A stretch of 43,109 bases of DNA, from assembly GCA_903873975.1 (NCBI GenBank), contig CAIQQN010000245.1, forward strand, positions 1 to 43,109, written 5' to 3'. Source of the DNA: an uncultured Anaerolineales bacterium (GTDB taxonomy: Bacteria > Chloroflexota > Anaerolineae > Anaerolineales > Villigracilaceae). The notes beneath the pieces are model-generated. The model saw only the letters and a program-made list of their open reading frames with translations, had not been told where the DNA came from and did not search any database. Positions 1 to 8,388 of the stretch are shown in pieces. How positions within the stretch are numbered: position 1 is the stretch's first letter; each line of letters starts with the position of its first letter. Position numbers and translations under genes: made by a program.

Positions 1-1007
1 CAAATCACCAGGGAGACGATGATCGAGCGCTTGGCGCCCACCCAGTTGGCAAGCTTGCCCCACAACAGGGCGCCGAAAAATGCCATGAACTGGATCATCA
101 GGATGACAATGATCAACGTGGACTGATCCATGCCCACCCCGCCGCGGATGAGCGGAGCGGCCGCGAAGGTGGACGAGACTGCGATTACCGTCTGGATGCC
201 ATCGTTGTAGAGGAAGTAGGCCAGCAGGTATTTGAGCGTTTCGGGGAAATTCTTCATTTCCTTGATCGTCGTCCACAACTGCCTGAAACCCACTATGGCG
301 TAAGTCTCCCCTTTTGGTAAGTGCTTGACGGCATGGCGTGCCCGTAGGCGACTCCAGGTGATGAATGAGAAGCTCAACCACCAGATCCCGGCCGAAGCCA
401 GGTTGATGCGAACCGCCAGGTCTTTGGGGACGCCCAGTTTGTCGCTGAACATGTAAAGCGCCAGGTTGAGGATGAGCAAAATCCCATCCCCCAGATAGCC
501 CATTGCCCAGCCGTACGAGGAGACCCGGTCACGCTGGTCTTCGCTGGCAATATCAGGCAGGTATGAGTTGTAGAATACCATCGCCGCGCCGAATGCCAGG
601 TTGGCCGCGATGAACAACACTCCCCCCAACCACCAGATCGGGGCGGTCGTGAAGAACATCAGGATGGTGGCAATGGCCCCGATGGTGGCGAACAATTGCA
701 TCATCTGCTTGCGGCGATGGGAATAATCTGCGATCGCTCCCAGGATGGGCAGGAACAGCACCTGGCACCCAACGGAGAAGGAGATGCAGTACGGGAAAAA
801 TGAATCCGGCGCGATCGGGATCCCCAGGAAGTGCGCCATGCCGTCCTGGCTGATGGTGGCTGCTTTCTCGGCCAGGGTGGCCAGGTAAGGGCCCAGGAAC
901 ACCGTCCCGATGGTGGTGCTGAAAGCCGAGTTGGCCCAGTCATACATCGCCCAGCCGAAGATCTCACGCTTGTCATTGACCTTTGGACTTTCTGCTGCAA
1001 TGGCCAT
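1..1007 (-). CDS. MFS transporter, Atg22/UMF1 family (3' end cut by window)
   Basis: The first 335 codons of a membrane transporter are present; the C-terminal part lies outside the window. The N-terminal region reads GWAMYDWANSAFSTTI, the hallmark of the UMF1/Atg22 branch of the major facilitator superfamily. About seven or more hydrophobic segments follow, with a loop rich in basic residues (ADYSHRRKQ) between early helices, as is usual for MFS proteins. The family is thought to export amino acids or other small solutes, but the bacterial substrate is generally unknown. The start at 1007 is supported by GGAGG four bases upstream. It is transcribed divergently from hypC and shows no functional tie to it. 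The family call is firm; the substrate cannot be read from sequence. Confidence 0.85.
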   Translation of the reverse strand, partial: MAIAAESPKVNDKREIFGWAMYDWANSAFSTTIGTVFLGPYLATLAEKAATISQDGMAHFLGIPIAPDSFFPYCISFSVGCQVLFLPILGAIADYSHRRKQMMQLFATIGAIATILMFFTTAPIWWLGGVLFIAANLAFGAAMVFYNSYLPDIASEDQRDRVSSYGWAMGYLGDGILLILNLALYMFSDKLGVPKDLAVRINLASAGIWWLSFSFITWSRLRARHAVKHLPKGETYAIVGFRQLWTTIKEMKNFPETLKYLLAYFLYNDGIQTVIAVSSTFAAAPLIRGGVGMDQSTLIIVILMIQFMAFFGALLWGKLANWVGAKRSIIVSLVI

Positions 1008-1072
1008 GCTGCCTCCTTCAAGAAAGATTCGATTGATAGGAATAACCCATATCAGGCACGCGAGTTTCATCG

Positions 1073-1078
1073 ATTATA
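1073..1078 (-). promoter_or_regulatory. Candidate -10 box for the MFS gene
   Basis: TATAAT on the minus strand, about 65 bases before the MFS start codon. The -35 region is not convincing, so this rests mainly on the perfect -10 hexamer and its position. Confidence 0.35.
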
Positions 1079-1172
1079 ACCGCCCTTGCTCTGTTTGAAT
1101 GTTAGGGTATACTGCTTCCTGGCATGATTTTGGACTGGCCGGTTTGTTTTCCCCTCTTAAAACAGAATCCCG

Positions 1173-1186
1173 GTTCAATGATGAAC
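1173..1186. promoter_or_regulatory. Small palindrome upstream of hypC
   Basis: GTTCA-ATGA-TGAAC, with perfect 5-bp arms, about 60 bases before hypC. The size and layout resemble Crp/Fnr-family sites, and hyp genes are often anaerobically controlled. It does not match the FNR consensus (TTGAT-N4-ATCAA) well, so the link is speculative. The rest of 1008-1246 shows no gene. Confidence 0.25.
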
Positions 1187-1246
1187 GTAGTGTACAGTAG
1201 TAAAATAAGGCTTCCTATTCAAAGAAGATCTATTTAGAGGTGTCTT

Positions 1247-1495
1247 ATGTGTCTCGGTATCCCCGCAAAAGTGATCGAACTCTACGAAGCCAACGGCATG
1301 AAGATGGCTAGGGTGGATTTTGGCGGCGCCATCAAGGAGGCCTGCATGGAATACCTGCCCGAGGTCAAGGTCGGCGACTATACCATCGTGCATGTCGGTT
1401 TCGGTCTCTCCATCCTGGATGAGCAGGAAGCCATGGAGACGATGGAGCTCCTTCGGCAGATCGACGCGCTGGGGGAAGAAGGAATTGCCGCGTGA
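1247..1495 (+). CDS. hypC: Hydrogenase maturation chaperone HypC
   Basis: 82 aa, the normal length for HypC/HybG. It begins MCLGIPAKV, the diagnostic N-terminus whose Cys2 becomes exposed after Met removal and binds the iron of the Fe(CN)2CO unit. HypC forms a complex with HypD while the [NiFe]-hydrogenase active-site ligands are assembled, then delivers the iron centre to the hydrogenase large subunit. It heads a tight operon: its TGA overlaps the GTG start of hypD (GTGA). A purine-rich AGAGGTG lies just before the ATG. The hydrogenase served must be encoded elsewhere, because no structural subunit is in this window. Confidence 0.97.
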   Translation: MCLGIPAKVIELYEANGMKMARVDFGGAIKEACMEYLPEVKVGDYTIVHVGFGLSILDEQEAMETMELLRQIDALGEEGIAA

Positions 1496-2634
1496 AGTAC
1501 CTGGACGAATACCGCGATGCAGACCTGACCCGGAAACTGCTCGCCGATATCCAAAAAACCGTCACCCGCCCTTGGACGCTAATGGAAGTCTGCGGCGGGC
1601 AGACGCACTCCATTATCAGATCCGGTCTGGACCGGATGCTGCCGCCCGAGATCGAACTCGTCCACGGGCCGGGCTGTCCCGTCTGCGTGACGCCGCTCGA
1701 ACAGGTGGACAAAGCCATCGCCCTGGCTTCTCGTCCTGATGTGATCTTCACCTCATACGGTGACATGCTGCGAGTGCCCGGCTCGACCCGTGACCTGTTC
1801 GCGGTTAAAGCCGCCGGGGGCGATGTCCGTATCGTCTACTCGCCCCTAGATGCATTAAAGATCGCCAGGGACAATCCCGGCAGGACAGTTGTCTTCTTCG
1901 CCATCGGTTTCGAGACCACCGCCCCGGCCAACGCCATGGCAGTGATCCAGGCTAAAACCCAAGGACTGACCAACTTCGCCGTGCTGGTCTCGCATGTTAC
2001 CGTCCCGGCAGCGATCAGCGCCTTGATGGACTCACCGGATGTGCAGGTGGACGGTTTCCTGGCTGCCGGTCACGTTTGCACCGTGATGGGATATTGGGAA
2101 TACGAGCCGCTGGTCGAAAAGTACAGGATCCCCATTATAGTGACAGGCTTCGAGCCTGTGGACCTCCTCCATGGGATCTTGAAATGCGTCCGCCAGTTGG
2201 AGGCAGGCAAGCACACGGTTGAGAACGCTTACGGGCGATCCGTCAACCGGGAGGGCAACAAACCTGCCCAGGCTGTCATCCAGCAAGTCTTCGAGATAAC
2301 CGACCGGGCATGGCGCGGCATAGGAATGATCCCCATGTCGGGTTACCGCCTGCGCCCGGAATTCGCCCTCTTCGACGCCGAACTGCGCTTCCCGGAAGTG
2401 CAGGCGATCGAGACGAAGGAGTCGCCGCTGTGCATCAGTGGGTTGGTGCTGCAAGGGCGCAGGAAACCAAGCGAGTGCCCGGCCTTCGGCAGGGAGTGCA
2501 CCCCACAGACGCCGCTTGGCGCGACCATGGTCTCGTCGGAAGGAGCCTGCGCCGCGTATTACCGGTATGGTCGTTATATCATCGATGCATCAGCGGGGAC
2601 CAGACCCCCGCTTGAGCCAAAAGCACAGCCATGA
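1492..2634 (+). CDS. hypD: Hydrogenase maturation protein HypD
   Basis: 380 aa, typical for HypD, the [4Fe-4S] scaffold on which the Fe(CN)2CO moiety is built with HypC. Key motifs are present: MEVCGGQTH around Cys34, [10 protein letters not shown] with the CxxC pair Cys62/Cys65, [11 protein letters not shown] in the middle, and a C-terminal cysteine set ([19 protein letters not shown]) that matches the iron-sulfur cluster region. The start is GTG at 1492, inside the hypC stop, and the end overlaps the hypE start (ATGA). This implies translational coupling across hypCDE. All residues I would expect appear intact, so the gene looks functional. Confidence 0.97.
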   Translation: MKYLDEYRDADLTRKLLADIQKTVTRPWTLMEVCGGQTHSIIRSGLDRMLPPEIELVHGPGCPVCVTPLEQVDKAIALASRPDVIFTSYGDMLRVPGSTRDLFAVKAAGGDVRIVYSPLDALKIARDNPGRTVVFFAIGFETTAPANAMAVIQAKTQGLTNFAVLVSHVTVPAAISALMDSPDVQVDGFLAAGHVCTVMGYWEYEPLVEKYRIPIIVTGFEPVDLLHGILKCVRQLEAGKHTVENAYGRSVNREGNKPAQAVIQQVFEITDRAWRGIGMIPMSGYRLRPEFALFDAELRFPEVQAIETKESPLCISGLVLQGRRKPSECPAFGRECTPQTPLGATMVSSEGACAAYYRYGRYIIDASAGTRPPLEPKAQP

Positions 2635-3695
2635 CAGATAAACCCAACCTGCTCGGCTGGACCTGCCCGCGCCCGCTGCAAAACTACCCGACCATCGTGA
2701 TGGGACACGGGGCGGGCGGCAGGATGATGGCCGACCTGATCGAGCATCTCTTCGCCCCTGCGTTCGACAACGAGTGGCTGAGGCAGATGGGCGACTCGGC
2801 CGCTCTGGAACATTTCACAGAAATGGGCCAGCGGCTGGCATTTACGACCGACTCGTTCGTGGTCAGCCCGCTTTTCTTCCCCGGCGGGAACATCGGCGAA
2901 TTGGCGGTCTATGGCACGGTCAACGATCTGGCCATGAGCGGGGCAAAGCCGCTCTATCTTTCGGCAGGTTTTATATTGGAAGAGGGCTTGCCGATGGAAA
3001 CGCTCGGTAATATCGTGACCTCCATGGCCGCAGCCTGCAGGAAAGCGGGGGTCAATATCGCCACCGGTGATACAAAGGTGGTGCAAAAAGGGCACGGCGA
3101 CGGGATCTACATCAATACCTCCGGCCTGGGCGTGATCCCCTCGGACGTGGATATCAGCCCGGCCAACGCCCTCCCTGGCGATGTGGTGCTGGTCAGCGGG
3201 ACGATGGGCGACCACGGGATCGCAGTCATGTCGGTGCGGGAGGGGTTGACGTTCGAGACGGAGATTAAATCTGATACCGCGCCGCTGAACGGGCTGGTGG
3301 AGGCGATGATGGCCGCGGGAAAGATCCATTGCCTGCGGGATGCCACGCGCGGCGGGCTGGCGGCGGTGCTCAACGAACTGGCGGGTTCATCCAGGGTGGG
3401 GATTGAATTCGACGAGCGGAAAGTGCCCATCCGCCCGGAGGTCAACGCGGCCTGCGAGATGTTGGGACTGGATCCGCTCTACATTGCCAACGAAGGGAAA
3501 CTGGTGGCGATTCTGCCCGAATCTGCGGCGGAGAAAGTCTTATCGGTTATGCGCAAGCATGAGGTTGGCAAAGAGGCGGTCATCATTGGGCGCGTGGTGG
3601 AAGAACATCCCGGCCTGGTCACGGCCAAAACATCCATCGGCGGGATGCGCGTGGTGGACGTCCCGGCGGGGGAATTGCTGCCTAGGATTTGCTGA
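2631..3695 (+). CDS. hypE: Hydrogenase maturation protein HypE (carbamoyl dehydratase)
   Basis: 354 aa. HypE takes the carbamoyl group from HypF on its C-terminal cysteine, dehydrates it with ATP to a thiocyanate, and passes cyanide to HypC-HypD. The N-terminal [10 protein letters not shown] and the [30 protein letters not shown] region are typical of the PurM/SelD-like ATP-binding fold. The protein ends in PRIC, so the essential terminal Cys is present. It overlaps hypD by 4 bases. The partner genes hypA, hypB and hypF are absent here and would have to lie elsewhere. A stem-loop follows the stop. Confidence 0.97.
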   Translation: MTDKPNLLGWTCPRPLQNYPTIVMGHGAGGRMMADLIEHLFAPAFDNEWLRQMGDSAALEHFTEMGQRLAFTTDSFVVSPLFFPGGNIGELAVYGTVNDLAMSGAKPLYLSAGFILEEGLPMETLGNIVTSMAAACRKAGVNIATGDTKVVQKGHGDGIYINTSGLGVIPSDVDISPANALPGDVVLVSGTMGDHGIAVMSVREGLTFETEIKSDTAPLNGLVEAMMAAGKIHCLRDATRGGLAAVLNELAGSSRVGIEFDERKVPIRPEVNAACEMLGLDPLYIANEGKLVAILPESAAEKVLSVMRKHEVGKEAVIIGRVVEEHPGLVTAKTSIGGMRVVDVPAGELLPRIC

Positions 3696-3701
3696 AACAA
3701 G

Positions 3702-3736
3702 CAGACTTCCGAAGTTATGGAGACTTCGGAAGTCTG
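3702..3736. terminator. Perfect 14-bp stem-loop between convergent hypE and fmdE-like genes
   Basis: CAGACTTCCGAAGT (3702-3715), a 7-base loop and its exact complement (3723-3736). Its position between two converging genes fits a bidirectional terminator. No long T run follows on either strand, so it could instead be a dispersed intergenic palindrome like those at 24349 and 38433. Confidence 0.6.
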
Positions 3737-3772
3737 TAATTGCATAATGAACGAGTAGGTTAGAATCTATCT

Positions 3773-4360
3773 TTACGATACAGGCTTCACCCGGTAATAT
3801 CCTATCCCCGCACAAGTTTTGCATAATGTTACACCGTTTTTAAATACCTGCCGGGCGTTACTGATCTCCTCACCGCAGCGGGCACACTTCGTGCGCAGAC
3901 CCGGCCGGCTGATGATCGCCTCCAGGGGCGGTTCCAGCAGGACTTCCTCGAAAGAGAATAACTCCGCCACCGGCATGAACTGGTAGCCCTTGAGCTGGGC
4001 GTAATATCTGCTCTTTAGTTGGGGGGCATAGCGGAGGGCGCCCTCCCGAATGTCCAACTGCGGCGCCAGGCGGAGCGCCTGCCCGGTCTGGACATTGGCG
4101 AAAACCGCCGCGATCTTACCAAAGTCCTTCACCCGCAGTGTCCGATGACCGACCGTCGCTCCGGTTGCTACTTCGATCCCATCGGCAAAGCATCCATCGG
4201 TTTCAATGATCACCAGGGCAGCTTTACGAGGCATGGGCGCTTCCAGCCCAATGGCTGCCAGCCCGGCCAGCCCCATGCGCACGCCCAGCACCTGGCGCGG
4301 GCAGAGATGGTCATGGCGGGCGGAACTTTGCTTTAGCAAATCCGACAAGAATGATGACAA
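3773..4360 (-). CDS. FmdE-like protein with C-terminal zinc ribbon
   Basis: 195 aa. The N-terminal part (about residues 10-130) matches the FmdE/FwdE-like family: a HDHLCPRQVLGVRMG motif (His16, His18, Cys20) and a second conserved stretch ETDGCFADGIEVATGATVGHRTL. The C-terminus carries a CxxC...CxxC zinc site (Cys159, 162, 180, 183). FmdE proteins were first found beside formylmethanofuran dehydrogenase genes, and relatives sit next to many molybdoenzymes; their exact role is unclear. Here it follows the Rieske gene and lies in the same strand block as a molybdopterin oxidoreductase. The start is TTG, chosen because AGGAG lies six bases upstream and the next in-frame start would remove conserved sequence. 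A metal or cofactor trafficking role is inference. Confidence 0.8.
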   Translation of the reverse strand: MSSFLSDLLKQSSARHDHLCPRQVLGVRMGLAGLAAIGLEAPMPRKAALVIIETDGCFADGIEVATGATVGHRTLRVKDFGKIAAVFANVQTGQALRLAPQLDIREGALRYAPQLKSRYYAQLKGYQFMPVAELFSFEEVLLEPPLEAIISRPGLRTKCARCGEEISNARQVFKNGVTLCKTCAGIGYYRVKPVS

Positions 4361-4394
4361 GGGGAGCTCCTGTTGAATTTCAACAAAGAATGGA

Positions 4395-4811
4395 TCATTT
4401 TGTGATTACGTGTAATTTCCCATCGGAAGTGATCTCCGTTATCAGGGAATTGAGCGGTTTTGCAGCCGGGCCGCGGATGACCTCCCCTTGTAGGTCGAAC
4501 CGGGAGCCATGGCATGGGCAGGTAAATACTTCCGGCCTGCTCTCCACGGTGCAGCCCAGGTGGGGGCAGACCAGGCTGAGGGCGGTGAACCCGCTGGTGG
4601 TGCGGATGACAACTGCCGGGATCTCCGGATGGAGGGTACGCGAACCGGGGGCATAATTGGAGGCCAGCCCGAGGTCGAAATCTGTTGTCGGGGGCGGCTC
4701 TGTCTGGTATCCAAAAAAACGTAATAGCATCCCAAGGCCGAACAATCCGCTGAGGGCAAGAAAACCCTGGCTGGCAAGTTTCAGAAAGTCACGGCGGGAT
4801 ACTTCAGGCAT
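4395..4811 (-). CDS. Rieske [2Fe-2S] protein
   Basis: 138 aa from the ATG at 4811. The N-terminus SRRDFLK plus a hydrophobic stretch (residues 12-33) is a Tat-type signal anchor. The Rieske motifs are complete: Cys82-x-His84 and Cys98-x-x-His101 as cluster ligands, with Cys87 and Cys100 positioned for the disulfide seen in high-potential quinol-oxidising Rieske proteins. It follows cytochrome b and multiheme cytochrome c genes on the same strand, so it is probably the Rieske subunit of a bc-type quinol-cytochrome c oxidoreductase on the outer face of the membrane. An upstream TTG (4847) would overlap the cytochrome gene and add 12 residues before the Tat motif, so I prefer the ATG. Confidence 0.93.
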   Translation of the reverse strand: MPEVSRRDFLKLASQGFLALSGLFGLGMLLRFFGYQTEPPPTTDFDLGLASNYAPGSRTLHPEIPAVVIRTTSGFTALSLVCPHLGCTVESRPEVFTCPCHGSRFDLQGEVIRGPAAKPLNSLITEITSDGKLHVITK

Positions 4812-4816
4812 TTTAT

Positions 4817-6076
4817 CTACCGCTGAACCGAGTGGCAGGTGTGACAATAGGCAGAGGACTGGTCAACGCCATTCTGCGTACATGCGCTGCCCATCACGGG
4901 CTTGAAAGAGAAAACCTGACCGGTGGCTTTCCCGACCAGCTGATAAGTCCCGTCCGGCATTAAGCGCGTGTTCCAGAGCGGCTCGCCTTTTCCGGTGACC
5001 AGGAGGGTGTCGCCCAGTTCCAGATCGACTACCGGGTTGAGCAGCGCCAGGCGGAAGGCCAGGTCGTTCGGGTCGGTCAGTGTCCGCGTCTGTGGGAGCT
5101 CTGTCAACGTACCGTGGCAGGTTTTGCACTGGATATACTGGATGTCTTTCTTACTGCTGTACAGGCTGCCGTCCCCCATTGCCTCGGCGCGGGTATGACA
5201 GTCGATGCAGTCCAGGGTGTATTCGCATTGAGTGAACTGGGCGATGGGCTGGTAAAAATCGTGCAAACGATCAACCGGCAGGTCTGTGCGGGGTTGGAAG
5301 GTCATCGTACGCAGGTCGTAGTTGCCGCGATTGTGGCAGGTATCGCATTGCGTGTATGAGATGGCGGTGGTCAACTTGTGGATTTGTGCCGCTGTGCTGG
5401 TATCCACGCTGGTCAAACCGACCGATTGGGTGGGCGTATGGCAGGCCGCACAGCCGGTGAAATGGTCGTACCGTCCGCCCGTCTGCATGGGTTGAGCGGA
5501 CAGGTGACAGGTGAGGCAGTTCTGCCCAAAGAGCTGGAGCTGCGGGCTGGTCTCCGCAGCCGGGTCGAAAGCCTGCAGGCTGGTGATACCGCTGGTGCTC
5601 TGGCCGTCCTGGACGGCATTCACCCCGAACAAGGCCGCCTGGCTGGATTGGGCGCCGTAAGTATAGCGCATAATGGCGATCGCCCCGGCGTAGGTGGCCT
5701 GGATGCTGGTGGTGGCGCGCTGGATGTGGTTGCTGTAACTTTCCGCCGTACCGCTGTGGCAGTTCGACCCGCCGCAGGAGGCTTGGACGACCGAGAAATC
5801 CGAAGGGTTCTTGCCGCCCCGCAGCGTGCTGTGTGCCAGGTCTGCATCCAGGGCCAGGGGCTCGCCGCCATGACAAATCACACAGCCAAATGTGTTCACC
5901 GGATGCGAGTTGCTGATCTGGGCCAGGTCCGAGTGGCAGGTCAGGCAGTATTCCACCTGACCGGTCAGCGTTGGTGTCAGGGCAATGGGCTTGGGATGCC
6001 GGCTTTCCTGCCAGGCTGCAATGAGAAGGCCCAGCAGAAGAAAGATCGAGGCGGCAGGGAAAAGATAACGGCGCAT
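4817..6076 (-). CDS. Membrane-anchored multiheme cytochrome c (about nine hemes)
   Basis: 419 aa with an uncleaved N-terminal anchor or signal (RRYLFPAASIFLLLGLLIAAW). I count eight CxxCH heme-binding motifs (CLTCH, CVICH, CLTCH, CAACH, CDTCH, CIDCH, CKTCH, CHTCH) and one CGGSNCH, a CX4CH variant, giving up to nine c-type hemes. Many extra His residues could be distal ligands. It lies between the cytochrome b and Rieske genes, 9 bases after the former, so it likely accepts electrons from that complex at the outer membrane face and passes them to a soluble carrier or terminal enzyme. It stands in for cytochrome c1 or f. The heme count is read from motifs only. Confidence 0.93.
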   Translation of the reverse strand: MRRYLFPAASIFLLLGLLIAAWQESRHPKPIALTPTLTGQVEYCLTCHSDLAQISNSHPVNTFGCVICHGGEPLALDADLAHSTLRGGKNPSDFSVVQASCGGSNCHSGTAESYSNHIQRATTSIQATYAGAIAIMRYTYGAQSSQAALFGVNAVQDGQSTSGITSLQAFDPAAETSPQLQLFGQNCLTCHLSAQPMQTGGRYDHFTGCAACHTPTQSVGLTSVDTSTAAQIHKLTTAISYTQCDTCHNRGNYDLRTMTFQPRTDLPVDRLHDFYQPIAQFTQCEYTLDCIDCHTRAEAMGDGSLYSSKKDIQYIQCKTCHGTLTELPQTRTLTDPNDLAFRLALLNPVVDLELGDTLLVTGKGEPLWNTRLMPDGTYQLVGKATGQVFSFKPVMGSACTQNGVDQSSAYCHTCHSVQR

Positions 6077-6085
6077 ATTTCGTTA

Positions 6086-7120
6086 TCAGGAGGTGGTACG
6101 TAAAGCAAGGAGGGTCAGGGCAAGCATGGATAACAGGATCAGCAAAGCCACAACCTGTGCGAGACGATTGCTCTTCGGGAACCAGCGTCCCAATTCGGGT
6201 TTGGCAGGCTTGGGGAAAATATAAGGGATGAGGGAAAGGAGAACCAGTACCGCCAGCGGGACGACCACTCCCCAAAAGAAAGGATTACCCAGCTTGAGCA
6301 TTTGCTGGATCCACAGGAAGAACCAGGGAGCCCGCGCCGCCTGTGAGGCAGTGGCAGAGGCAGTGATGGGCGCAGCCAGCGGCGCGGGAACGAAGGAGGA
6401 GAGCAGGAGCAGCGCAGTCGCCGATAGCAGCATGGCCAGGACTTCGCGGCGAACCAGTTCGAAACGCGTGATGCGCCTCTGGTCTTCCCGCAGGGGCGGA
6501 GGAGGTACGGCGATCCCGCCGTCCCGGCGGACACGGAAGATGTGCCAGGCGACCAGGATGCCTGCCGCCAGCGTCAGACCGAAGATGTGCCAGCCGTAGA
6601 ATCGGATAAAGGTCGCTGGCCCGGGCTGAGCCCCGCCCACCAGCAGCCTGTAGAACGCATTCCCGATCAGCGGGATGGATTTGACCAGGTTGGTGCCGGT
6701 CACCAGCGCCCAGCGGATCCCCTCGTCCCAGCGCAGGACGTAACCGGTAAAATCCAGCAGGATCGCCAGCACCAGCAGTCCCATCCCCAGCAGGTAGTTG
6801 AGCCGGCGCGGCGGAGCGTATGCGCCGGTCAGGATCACGCGCAGGAGATGCACCAATGTAACGATCACCAGGAATTGTGCCGACCAGTAGTGCAGGTTGC
6901 GCACCAGCCCGCCGTAGGGAACGAGAAAGGTCAGGGTCTGGATCGATGCGGAGGCCTTCTCGGGGGTCGGGATGTAGTAGAACATCTCCAGCAAGCCGGT
7001 GACCAGCAATATCAACGACAGGAATATCGCCAATCCTCCGGCGGCCAGGGTGTAGCGCAGGCGCGCCTGCCGGGCGGGGATGGTGGGAGGGTGCAGATGG
7101 TGAAAGAAGGATGGGCGCAT
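6086..7120 (-). CDS. Cytochrome b (b6/subunit IV-type fusion) of a bc-like complex
   Basis: 344 aa from the ATG at 7120. The N-terminal part has four transmembrane helices with two bis-His heme sites: helix B contains RNLHYWSAQFLVIVTLVHL and helix D contains YGWHIFGLTLAAGILVAWH. A C-terminal extension with three more helices resembles subunit IV. At the expected Qo-site PEWY motif the protein reads APWFFLW, so the usual Glu is missing; to my knowledge similar variants occur in some menaquinol-oxidising complexes. A 27-codon upstream extension exists but runs through the preceding terminator, so I reject it. The start lacks a Shine-Dalgarno and has TATAAT six bases before it, suggesting a leaderless mRNA. 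It heads the cyt b - cyt c - Rieske set. Confidence 0.9.
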   Translation of the reverse strand: MRPSFFHHLHPPTIPARQARLRYTLAAGGLAIFLSLILLVTGLLEMFYYIPTPEKASASIQTLTFLVPYGGLVRNLHYWSAQFLVIVTLVHLLRVILTGAYAPPRRLNYLLGMGLLVLAILLDFTGYVLRWDEGIRWALVTGTNLVKSIPLIGNAFYRLLVGGAQPGPATFIRFYGWHIFGLTLAAGILVAWHIFRVRRDGGIAVPPPPLREDQRRITRFELVRREVLAMLLSATALLLLSSFVPAPLAAPITASATASQAARAPWFFLWIQQMLKLGNPFFWGVVVPLAVLVLLSLIPYIFPKPAKPELGRWFPKSNRLAQVVALLILLSMLALTLLALRTTS

Positions 7121-7126
7121 CGATTT

Positions 7127-7132
7127 ATTATA
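7127..7132 (-). promoter_or_regulatory. -10 box six bases before cytochrome b start (leaderless promoter)
   Basis: TATAAT on the minus strand, ending six bases before the ATG at 7120, with no Shine-Dalgarno between. Transcription would begin at or next to the start codon. It lies just past the terminator of the upstream operon, so the bc-like genes form a separate transcription unit. The -35 region is weak. Confidence 0.55.
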
Positions 7133-7144
7133 ACCAGAAGATGA

Positions 7145-7173
7145 AAAACCGCCCCTTTGCCAGGAGCGGTTTT
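7145..7173 (-). terminator. Rho-independent terminator of the molybdoenzyme operon
   Basis: AAAACCGC...GCGGTTTT arms extended by a further 4 bp with one mismatch, and a T run (TTTTT) on the minus strand. It is 37 bases after the NrfD-like gene and separates the molybdoenzyme operon from the cytochrome b operon. Confidence 0.85.
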
Positions 7174-7209
7174 CTTGGTTCAGGGGAGGAGCCAGCAGCA
7201 AAAAACAAC

Positions 7210-8388
7210 TTATGATTCCGGGTCGTCATGCTCCTCTGCCTCGAATACCGGCAGGTATTTCACCGCCAGGCCGAAGGCCAGGATGCCAGCCGAGAAGATG
7301 CCGATCGAAACGAGGACCTCCGGCAAAGAGGGGATATAGTGAACGCTGCTCATAAAAGTTGGCAGGTAGGTAATCGGGTCGGGGTGTGTGACTCCGAACC
7401 AACTGACGTTGAAGCGGTTCAAGATCATCCCGAACAATAGGATAACCGCGCCGAGCAGCAAACCATTCGCGCTTTGACGGATTCGCTTGATCGAGAACAA
7501 GACGATTGGAGTAACCGCGCTGATGAGGATTTCCGTCCAGAAAAGGACGCTCATCAAACCGCTGGTGAAGAGGTATTTCAGGTCACCGGCGATGGTGAGC
7601 TGGCTGAATTTAATCACCAGGTATACTGCCAGGACAATCGGGGTCGCCTTAGCCAGTTTATCCAACAGATGAATTTCCAGGCCGCGATGGAAGTAACGCG
7701 CACTGAGTGTCGATTCGAAGATGATCATGGCCAGGCCAATGGAGATCGCTGAGACGAAGAACAAGATCGGTAAAATGGGTGTCCACCACAACGGATGGAG
7801 CTTGTAGGGCTGGATCAGCATCAACGAACCCAGGGAGGATTGGTGAAGCGTGGAAAGCACCACGCCCAGAATCACGAACGGCATGATGAATCGGTGAATA
7901 AAATGGGCGAACTTTTGCCATTTCAAGCCTTCAAACACAACCGGTGCGAATTCGATCGCCAGCACCGCAAGATAGCTCATCACACAAATGCCGATTTCTA
8001 ATAGAACAGAAGTGTGGTTCCAGTGGATCATCATGTACCAGATGCGTTCAGGATGGCCCAGGTCGACCAGCAGGGCGATCGCGACCATCATGTAGCCCAG
8101 GAAGCCGGTCAGCACGGAAGGTCTGACCAGCGGGCGGAATTCCTTTAACTCAAAGATGTAAACGACCGCAGCCATGAGGAAGGCACCACTGCTGATCGCC
8201 ACCCCCGTGAACAGGTCAAAACTGATCCAAAATCCCCAGGGATAGGAATTGCTCAGGTCGCTGATGGCGCCAATCCCACTGGTGTAGCGAACCATGGCAA
8301 TGATAAAAGCGATCCCCATCATGGCCAGCAAAATGACAACCAGAGGTTTTAGATGGAAGCGCGGATGGACTTTCATTTGTAAATTCAT
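7210..8388 (-). CDS. NrfD/HybB-type membrane quinone-interacting subunit
   Basis: 392 aa, with about nine to ten transmembrane helices and no heme or cluster motifs. Length and features (SYPWGFWISFDLFTGVAISSGAFL near residues 48-71, DLGHPERIWYMMIHWN around 108-123) fit the NrfD/PsrC/HybB family. This subunit exchanges electrons with the quinone pool and contacts the iron-sulfur subunit of outward-facing molybdoenzymes. Its ATG overlaps the TGA of the ferredoxin gene (ATGA), so the two are translationally coupled. Together with the next two genes it forms a standard three-subunit complex iron-sulfur molybdoenzyme. The operon ends at the terminator just downstream. Confidence 0.93.
   Translation of the reverse strand: MNLQMKVHPRFHLKPLVVILLAMMGIAFIIAMVRYTSGIGAISDLSNSYPWGFWISFDLFTGVAISSGAFLMAAVVYIFELKEFRPLVRPSVLTGFLGYMMVAIALLVDLGHPERIWYMMIHWNHTSVLLEIGICVMSYLAVLAIEFAPVVFEGLKWQKFAHFIHRFIMPFVILGVVLSTLHQSSLGSLMLIQPYKLHPLWWTPILPILFFVSAISIGLAMIIFESTLSARYFHRGLEIHLLDKLAKATPIVLAVYLVIKFSQLTIAGDLKYLFTSGLMSVLFWTEILISAVTPIVLFSIKRIRQSANGLLLGAVILLFGMILNRFNVSWFGVTHPDPITYLPTFMSSVHYIPSLPEVLVSIGIFSAGILAFGLAVKYLPVFEAEEHDDPES

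Noticed and set aside
2574-3329. Long open frame antisense to hypE
   Set aside because: It is a GC-bias shadow; hypE is complete on the other strand with all family motifs.
5271-6275. 334-codon frame overlapping the multiheme cytochrome gene
   Set aside because: It has no family resemblance, is rich in Pro/Arg/Gly, and overlaps a clear cytochrome gene in another frame.
7121-7201. N-terminal extension of cytochrome b
   Set aside because: It would be translated through the terminator of the preceding operon, and its sequence is not membrane-protein-like.
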